25,690 nt of DNA, taken from JACQCV01 sp964634555 (GTDB lineage Bacteria > Patescibacteriota > Minisyncoccia > Phycocordibacterales > UBA12445). Both the position numbers and the translations under genes were made by a program. The DNA lies in the NCBI GenBank assembly GCA_964634555.1, contig CAZWJJ010000006.1, positions 1 through 25,690 of the forward strand, in the 5' to 3' direction. The notes beneath the pieces are model-generated. The model saw only the letters and a program-made list of their open reading frames with translations, made no database searches and was not told the origin of the DNA. Numbering within the stretch: the first letter of the stretch is position 1; every line of letters starts with the position of its first letter. Below, piece after piece: positions 22,558 to 25,690 of the stretch.

Positions 22558-22710
22558 TGACCCTACAGGGAGTCGGTCACAAATAATTTACTGAGTAAAT
22601 TTTCGCGGCCCCGACTCGTCCTGCTTCGCAAGGACTCCGTCTTTCGACTCCCTATCGGGGCCCGTAAAAACAAAATCACCAGATACGATGTATCTGGCTC
22701 ATTTGTTTTA
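22558..22710 (-). repeat. tRNA-end-associated element, Glu copy
   Basis: Directly downstream of tRNA-Glu on its strand. Reading the minus strand: terminator hairpin, GGGCCCCGATA, then an inverted copy of the tRNA T-arm (GGGAGTCGAA, 22652-22643), GAAAGACGGAG (22645-22635), a GTCCT/AGGAC hairpin, CGAGTCGGGGCCGCGA (22618-22603), TACTCAGTAA (22597-22588) and GTGACC (22580-22575). It ends with an 18-bp exact copy of the tRNA-Glu 3' end (22575-22558, equal to 22728-22711). GGCCCCGA (22607-22614) can also pair with TCGGGGCC (22655-22662). It shares its block order with the element after tRNA-Ser. No coding capacity. With the Ser copy it accounts for most of the gene-free stretch 22531-23217. Confidence 0.7.
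22665..22697 (-). terminator. Terminator of tRNA-Glu
   Basis: Perfect stem CCAGATAC (22679-22686) with GTATCTGG (22690-22697), 3-nt loop. On the minus strand it is followed by the T-rich TGATTTTGTTTTTAC. Confidence 0.75.
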
Positions 22711-22782
22711 TGACCCTACAGGGAGTCGAACCCTGCTTCCAAGCTTGAAAAGCTTGTGTCCTAACCGATAGACGATAGGGCC
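22711..22782 (-). tRNA. tRNA-Glu (UUC)
   Basis: Minus strand. Acceptor GGCCCTA pairs with TAGGGTC (one G-U), discriminator A. Anticodon stem CAAGC/GCTTG with loop TTTTCAA; anticodon UUC at 22749-22747. T-arm AGGG-TTCGA-CTCCCT region present. 72 nt, and no CCA is encoded (TAAAAC follows), so CCA must be added after transcription. Confidence 0.95.
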
Positions 22783-22858
22783 AAATTTAGTATTAAGTAT
22801 CTAGTATTTAGTATATAGGTATATATTAAATATAGATAAGATGTATATTAACTAAACT

Positions 22859-22887
22859 TTGTCAAAAATGCAAAATACTGTTAGTAT
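22859..22887 (+). promoter_or_regulatory. Promoter of tRNA-Ser
   Basis: TTGTCA (22859-22864), 17-bp spacer, TAGTAT (22882-22887) preceded by TGT (TGTTAGTAT). The predicted start near 22894 is 10 nt before the mature 5' end. The upstream stretch 22788-22850 is an AT-rich run of TAGTAT-like microrepeats. Confidence 0.65.
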
Positions 22888-22903
22888 TGGTATCTAAAAG
22901 ATT

Positions 22904-22990
22904 GGAGGCGTGGCTGAGTGGTCGAAGGCACCGCATTCGAAACGCGGCAGGGATGAAAGTCCCTCGTGAGTTCAAATCTCACCGCCTCCG
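22904..22990 (+). tRNA. tRNA-Ser (CGA)
   Basis: 87 nt. Acceptor GGAGGCG (22904-22910) pairs with CGCCTCC (22983-22989), discriminator G. Anticodon stem CCGCA/CGCGG (last pair A-C), loop TTCGAAA, anticodon CGA at 22938-22940. Long variable arm AGGGA/TCCCT as in class II tRNAs. T-arm GTGAG-TTCAAAT-CTCAC. No encoded CCA (CAAC follows). Confidence 0.95.
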
Positions 22991-23202
22991 CAACGACAGT
23001 TTTAATACCGTTTCAATAGGTATTGATAACTGGTGTCGTGTTTGAGAAGGTGGGATTTGAAAGACGGAGACAGAAAAAAGTCTATTATGACTTTTCGACC
23101 TGTCGAGTCGTGGTCGAGAGTACTTTGTATTTTAGAAATTCTTATTTAAAAAATACTTAGTAACTCGTGACCAAATCTCACCGCCTCCGCAACGACAGTT
23201 TT
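22991..23202 (+). repeat. tRNA-end-associated element, Ser copy
   Basis: Follows tRNA-Ser. A hairpin comes first (AATACC 23004-23009 with GGTATT 23019-23024, extended by ACGAC/GTCGT). Next is GGTGGGATTTGAA (23049-23061), an inverted near-copy of the tRNA-Ser T-arm. Then GAAAGACGGAG (23059-23069), a variable middle, CGAGTCGTGGTCGAGA (23104-23119), TACTTAGTAA (23154-23163) and GTGACC (23167-23172). It ends with a 31-bp exact direct repeat of the tRNA-Ser 3' end plus flank (22973-23003 equals 23172-23202). The block order is that of the Glu element. No ORF of its own is supported. Confidence 0.7.
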
Positions 23203-23205
23203 GAA

Positions 23206-23211
23206 TATTAT
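23206..23211 (+). promoter_or_regulatory. Possible -10 of the nucleotidyltransferase gene
   Basis: TATTAT 6 nt before ATG 23218, immediately after the repeated tRNA end. No recognisable -35; read-through from tRNA-Ser is an alternative. Confidence 0.3.
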
Positions 23212-23217
23212 TTCAAA

Positions 23218-23793
23218 ATGATACCGAGACTAATCAATTCAAAAAATCTAGCGCTAAAATTTCAGCCATATATCCAAGCGCCTATATTTCTTGAGGTCTT
23301 AGATCTGGTCAAACAAAACTCAAGGGGCAAAATCTGGCTGATCGGTGGATATTTATATCGAAATTTATGGAATGCTCTTTATAAAGGCCAGGTCTACGAT
23401 TACGACATCGATTTTATTGTAGAAGAAAAAAGCAACATTTTAAAGGATATCCCTAATTGGAAAATTGAGGTAAATAGCTACGGAAATCCAAATTACGTCA
23501 GAAAAGAAAATAAGATGAGTTTTACGGATATAAGCAAGGTAATCAGAATTTCTGGTCAAAAAATTCAAACTATTGAAAAATTTATTGAAGAGACTCCGCT
23601 TAACATTCAATCGATCGCCTACGACCTTGAAAATAATAACATCATCGGCGAAAAAGGAATTAATGCGCTGATCAGCAAAAATATTGCGGTTAATAATCTC
23701 GGACAAGCTGAATTTTATGCCAATAAAAAGGGTAAAAAGATTGAAGATATATTAAAAGAAAAAATATCTGAACTTAATTTTCTTTCAAAATAA
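23218..23793 (+). CDS. Nucleotidyltransferase-fold protein, CCA-adding/poly(A) polymerase head-like
   Basis: 191 aa. KIWLIGGYLYRNL...YDYDIDFIVEE matches the GG-x-x-x-R and D-x-D strands of class II pol-beta-type nucleotidyltransferases. PLNIQSIAYDLENNNIIGEKGINALISKNI resembles the segment after the catalytic head of CCA-adding enzymes (family: F-T-I-N-A-L-A-Y ... G-x-x-D-L). Here Gln-Ser replaces the usual Asn-Ala. The tRNA-binding neck, body and tail domains (over 200 aa) are missing, so it is a head-only protein. A start at ATG 23218 is preferred over an in-frame GTG at 23167, which lies inside the tRNA-derived repeat. The neighbours are two tRNA genes lacking CCA. Whether it acts on tRNA is inference; a toxin- or kanamycin-type nucleotidyltransferase is possible. 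Confidence 0.62.
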   Translation: MIPRLINSKNLALKFQPYIQAPIFLEVLDLVKQNSRGKIWLIGGYLYRNLWNALYKGQVYDYDIDFIVEEKSNILKDIPNWKIEVNSYGNPNYVRKENKMSFTDISKVIRISGQKIQTIEKFIEETPLNIQSIAYDLENNNIIGEKGINALISKNIAVNNLGQAEFYANKKGKKIEDILKEKISELNFLSK

Positions 23794-23802
23794 TTTAAAA
23801 AT

Positions 23803-24405
23803 ATGCAACTTCTCCTTACATCGATCGGATTACAGAGCAAAAAAGTTTCGGATTTTTTTATCTCAATCTTACCATTTAAATCCGCAAACTGTTCCCTACT
23901 TATGATTGCCCTCATCGAAGATGACGATTTGAAATCTTATCTTGATGACTCAAAAAACAAATTAAAGAAACTAGGATTTAAGAATATTGACTTTTTTGAC
24001 CTCAAAAATAAAAAATTTTCTAATACAAAAAATTACGATGTAATTTTCCTCCATGGTGGGGCAACATTTTCTATCCTGAAAAGAATGAGAATTACCGGCA
24101 TTGATAAATATATAAAACAAGAAGCACAAAGAGGTGCTATCTATCTCGGCATAAGCGCCGGAAGTATAATCGCCGGCCCCAACATCGCAATCGCTGACTG
24201 GGGTAGCGAGGCTGACACTAACGATGTAGGTTTAAAAGATCTCACAGGTCTTGGCTTGACCAATATCGCCGTCTGGCCACATTTCCGAAAACCGCTTCAA
24301 AAAGAAGTTGATGATTTTCGGCAGACAGTTGACTATCCGGTGGTTGAGTTAACCGATAAACAAGCACTATATATCAAAAACGACATACAGAAAATCATAG
24401 GTTAG
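23803..24405 (+). CDS. Peptidase S51 family (dipeptidase E/cyanophycinase-like)
   Basis: 200 aa. DVIFLHGGATFSILKRM (79-95) and YLGISAGSIIAGP (114-126) are the S51 hallmarks, with nucleophile Ser118 in the GxSAGS turn. His160 in VWPHFRK fits the catalytic His seen in dipeptidase E. The fold is class I glutamine-amidotransferase-like. It probably cleaves Asp-dipeptides or related small peptides in the cytoplasm. It lies 9 bp after the nucleotidyltransferase stop, without a Shine-Dalgarno. Confidence 0.88.
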   Translation: MQLLLTSIGLQSKKVSDFFISILPFKSANCSLLMIALIEDDDLKSYLDDSKNKLKKLGFKNIDFFDLKNKKFSNTKNYDVIFLHGGATFSILKRMRITGIDKYIKQEAQRGAIYLGISAGSIIAGPNIAIADWGSEADTNDVGLKDLTGLGLTNIAVWPHFRKPLQKEVDDFRQTVDYPVVELTDKQALYIKNDIQKIIG

Positions 24406-24414
24406 CGAAAGATT

Positions 24415-24423
24415 TGATATAAT
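24415..24423 (+). promoter_or_regulatory. Promoter of the PEBP gene (extended -10, leaderless type)
   Basis: TG-A-TATAAT: a perfect -10 at 24418-24423 with TG at 24415-24416. The ATG at 24430 falls exactly at the expected transcription start. No clear -35, as often with extended -10 promoters. Confidence 0.65.
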
Positions 24424-24429
24424 ATCTCT

Positions 24430-24981
24430 ATGGATTCCAAATATATAATTACTTTTTTATTGATCGTGTTTATTCCAGTCATATATATTTCATTAAATAA
24501 TTTTAAGTTAAAAAGTTTAAATCAAGAAATAAAAATTTCAAATATGGAAATAACAAGCACCGCATTCGATAATAATCAAAACATACCCTCCAAATTTTCC
24601 TGCGACGGACAAAGTGTGAGTCCGGCGCTTAAATTCTCAAACATTCCCGACAACGTAAAATCACTGGCGTTGATCGTTGAGGATCCAGATGCACCTCTGG
24701 GTACCTGGACGCACTGGATAGTCTGGAACATACCACCTTCAAAAGTCTCCATTGAAGAAGGTGAAGTAGGCTTCGGAATTTTCGGCACAAACAGCTCTGG
24801 ACATAAGAAATACGACGGCCCATGTCCACCAAACGGCGAACATCGATATTTTTTCAAACTTTATGCACTAAATTCAATTTTAGATCTGAATCCAGCCTCA
24901 CAAAGAAACGATCTTCTTCTAACAATAACTGATCATATAATTGTCGAAGCTGAACTTATGGGAAAATACAGCCGAAATTAG
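24430..24981 (+). CDS. PEBP / YbhB-YbcL family protein with membrane anchor
   Basis: 183 aa. Residues about 4-24 (YIITFLLIVFIPVIYISL) form an N-terminal membrane anchor or signal peptide, so the domain is extracytoplasmic. The rest is a phosphatidylethanolamine-binding-protein domain: CDGQSVSPALKFSNIP, LIVEDPDAPLGTWTHWIVWNIPP (ligand-pocket D-P-D and H-W motifs) and YDGPCPPNGEHRYFFKLYAL. All are standard YbhB/YbcL signatures. Proposed roles include small-ligand binding or peptidase regulation; none is certain in bacteria. It overlaps the convergent TipAS gene by 4 bp. Confidence 0.93.
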   Translation: MDSKYIITFLLIVFIPVIYISLNNFKLKSLNQEIKISNMEITSTAFDNNQNIPSKFSCDGQSVSPALKFSNIPDNVKSLALIVEDPDAPLGTWTHWIVWNIPPSKVSIEEGEVGFGIFGTNSSGHKKYDGPCPPNGEHRYFFKLYALNSILDLNPASQRNDLLLTITDHIIVEAELMGKYSRN

Positions 24982-25379
24982 ACGCTGATCTTTTTATTCT
25001 TCTCACAAAATATGTTTATTGCGTCGCACATAAATTTTGCCAAGCCGGAGGAAAATTTTTCAAAATAAGCACCGAAGCGTGAGTCCTCAACATACATTCT
25101 CCCAAGCTCAGCATACATCTCCAAGTTTGGTTCATAAAAGTGGCGTAAATTATTATAATGCTCAGCTATTAATTGCTGAATCTCATCACTTTCCGGACCC
25201 TTACCGCGATTCGCGACTATACGATTAATAAGATTTTCACTTTCCAATTTTATTTTATCAAAATCTTCTTTGGTCAATCTGCCAACTCTCTCAACCGATT
25301 GCTTATAGGCCTCAGTGTGTCCCCAGCGCTTTTTTGCCTCATCAGCATAATCAAAGCTTTTATTTTCATCGTTTGTCAT
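24978..25379 (-). CDS. TipAS-domain protein (thiopeptide/antibiotic-binding fold)
   Basis: 133 aa, only the effector-binding TipAS domain. YADEAKKRWGHTEAYKQSVERV, then GPESDEIQQLIAEHYNNLRHFYEP, then YAELGRMYVEDSRFGAYFEKFSSGLAKFM match the globin-like TipAS/SkgA C-terminal domain in order. The MerR-type DNA-binding half of TipAL is absent. Stand-alone TipAS proteins (such as AlbA-like ones) can sequester thiopeptides or albicidin, so a drug- or peptide-binding role is likely. It has an extended -10 (TGATAATAT) 6 nt before the ATG and no Shine-Dalgarno. Confidence 0.85.
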   Translation of the reverse strand: MTNDENKSFDYADEAKKRWGHTEAYKQSVERVGRLTKEDFDKIKLESENLINRIVANRGKGPESDEIQQLIAEHYNNLRHFYEPNLEMYAELGRMYVEDSRFGAYFEKFSSGLAKFMCDAINIFCEKNKKISV

Positions 25380-25385
25380 GGTTTA

Positions 25386-25394
25386 ATATTATCA
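25386..25394 (-). promoter_or_regulatory. Promoter of the TipAS gene (extended -10, leaderless type)
   Basis: Minus strand TGA-TAATAT (TG at 25394-25393, -10 at 25391-25386), then 6 nt to the ATG at 25379. Divergent from the trhO promoter 25 bp away. Confidence 0.5.
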
Positions 25395-25418
25395 TATTTC
25401 AGCATAGTTCAATATATA

Positions 25419-25447
25419 TTGACCTAAATGCCCTTAATCAGTAAATT
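25419..25447 (+). promoter_or_regulatory. Promoter of trhO (leaderless type)
   Basis: TTGACC (25419-25424), 17-bp spacer, TAAATT (25442-25447), 6 nt, ATG at 25454. Confidence 0.55.
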
Positions 25448-25453
25448 ATTTAG

Positions 25454-25627
25454 ATGGATTATCAAGTTTTGCTATACTATAAATACATAAATATTGCCGA
25501 TCCTGATATGCTTGTACGCTCGCAAAAAGAGATATGCCTCAATCTTGGGCTGAAAGGTAGAATAATTATTGCCAAAGAAGGCATCAACGGCACAGTCTTC
25601 GGAAAAAAAGAAAATACCCAAAAATAA
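25454..25627 (+). pseudogene. trhO: tRNA uridine 5-hydroxylase TrhO, N-terminal part, interrupted
   Basis: 57 codons that match the start of TrhO (YceA, UPF0176): VLLYYKYINIADPDML, then CLNLGLKGRIIIAKEGINGTVFG. TrhO makes 5-hydroxyuridine at tRNA position 34 and normally has about 300 aa, with a rhodanese domain after this N-terminal domain. Here a TAA follows at 25625-25627, inside what should be the N-terminal domain. It is followed by low-complexity AT-rich sequence (CAAA/AATT runs) up to the window end. No frame in the remaining 63 bases clearly continues the family sequence. A nonsense mutation, a small insertion, or a sequencing error in the A-rich stretch are all possible. Confidence 0.65.
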
Positions 25628-25690
25628 AATTCCAAACTAAATTCAAAAACCAAATTTAATGTTCACCATTTTCAAAACAAACCGGGCAAA

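Noticed and set aside
22558..22660. A third, degenerate tRNA gene
   Set aside because: Only the 3' acceptor/T-arm strand is present; no anticodon arm or 5' acceptor strand can be folded with it.
23004..23039. Rho-independent terminator of tRNA-Ser
   Set aside because: The hairpin is good but no T run follows it, so it is treated as part of the element.
23167..23217. Upstream GTG start for the nucleotidyltransferase protein
   Set aside because: The extra 17 codons are read through the repeated tRNA-Ser 3' end, so they are not likely to be protein-coding.
25600..25627. Programmed -1 frameshift at the A7 run in trhO
   Set aside because: The -1 frame gives another stop after about 18 codons and no TrhO-like sequence.
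263..25690. Recoded UGA (as in Gracilibacteria/SR1)
   Set aside because: TGA ends the 13358, 15823 and 19935 genes at sensible places and does not interrupt conserved proteins.

Overview
The window looks like a chromosomal piece of a small-genome, moderately AT-rich bacterium, most likely of the Candidate Phyla Radiation (Patescibacteria). This is an inference. It rests on the compact lepB-hisS-rpsU-ybeY-ftsA-ftsZ run, two tRNA genes without an encoded CCA, many short leaderless-looking transcription units, and one protein (12557-13114, minus) of a type I recall from CPR genomes. TAA, TAG and TGA all end genes here, so the standard bacterial code fits.

Layout. 1-3.15 kb: ribosomal protein S1-like gene, a stand-alone PPC decarboxylase-like flavoprotein and an NRDE-family protein, separated by clusters of a ~33-bp palindromic repeat. 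3.17-4.44 kb (minus): an HExxH protein and peptidyl-tRNA hydrolase. 4.5-9.7 kb (plus): the core block signal peptidase I, HisRS, bS21, YbeY, FtsA, FtsZ, ended by a strong terminator. 9.7-13.1 kb (minus): ADP-ribosylglycohydrolase-like protein, RhlE-type DEAD-box helicase with a structured leader, repeat cluster, and a GC-richer CPR-type hypothetical. 13.3-21.1 kb: accessory genes, including a hypothetical protein, an MBL-fold hydrolase, a second HExxH protein, a membrane protein, two adjacent FAD oxidoreductases and a three-gene cluster ending in a secreted protein. 21.05-22.5 kb: divergent apbE and PAP2-type membrane phosphatase genes. 22.5-23.2 kb: tRNA-Glu(UUC) and tRNA-Ser(CGA). 23.2-25.7 kb: a CCA-enzyme-like nucleotidyltransferase head protein, S51 peptidase, PEBP-family protein, TipAS-domain protein and a disrupted or truncated trhO.

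The most interesting observation is at 22558-23202. Downstream of each of the two tRNA genes lies an element of about 150-200 bp. The two elements share conserved blocks in the same order (GAAAGACGGAG; CGAGTCG-GG-CG; TACTYAGTAA; GTGACC). Each is bounded by sequence specific to its own tRNA: an inverted copy of the T-arm/acceptor 3' strand near the start and a direct copy of the tRNA 3' end at the far end. This reads either as a tiny family of tRNA-3'-end-targeting elements or as a tRNA-trailer RNA switch with the order tRNA end, anti-tRNA, decoy tRNA end. I know of no description of it.

Promoters can be read directly in many gaps. Two patterns recur. One is an extended -10 of the form TGTTAGnnT, 17 bp from a TTGnCn box. 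The other places the -10 about 6-9 nt before the start codon, implying leaderless mRNAs for pth, lepB, rpsU, apbE, the PAP2 gene, the PEBP gene, the TipAS gene and trhO. Other genes carry clear Shine-Dalgarno sequences.
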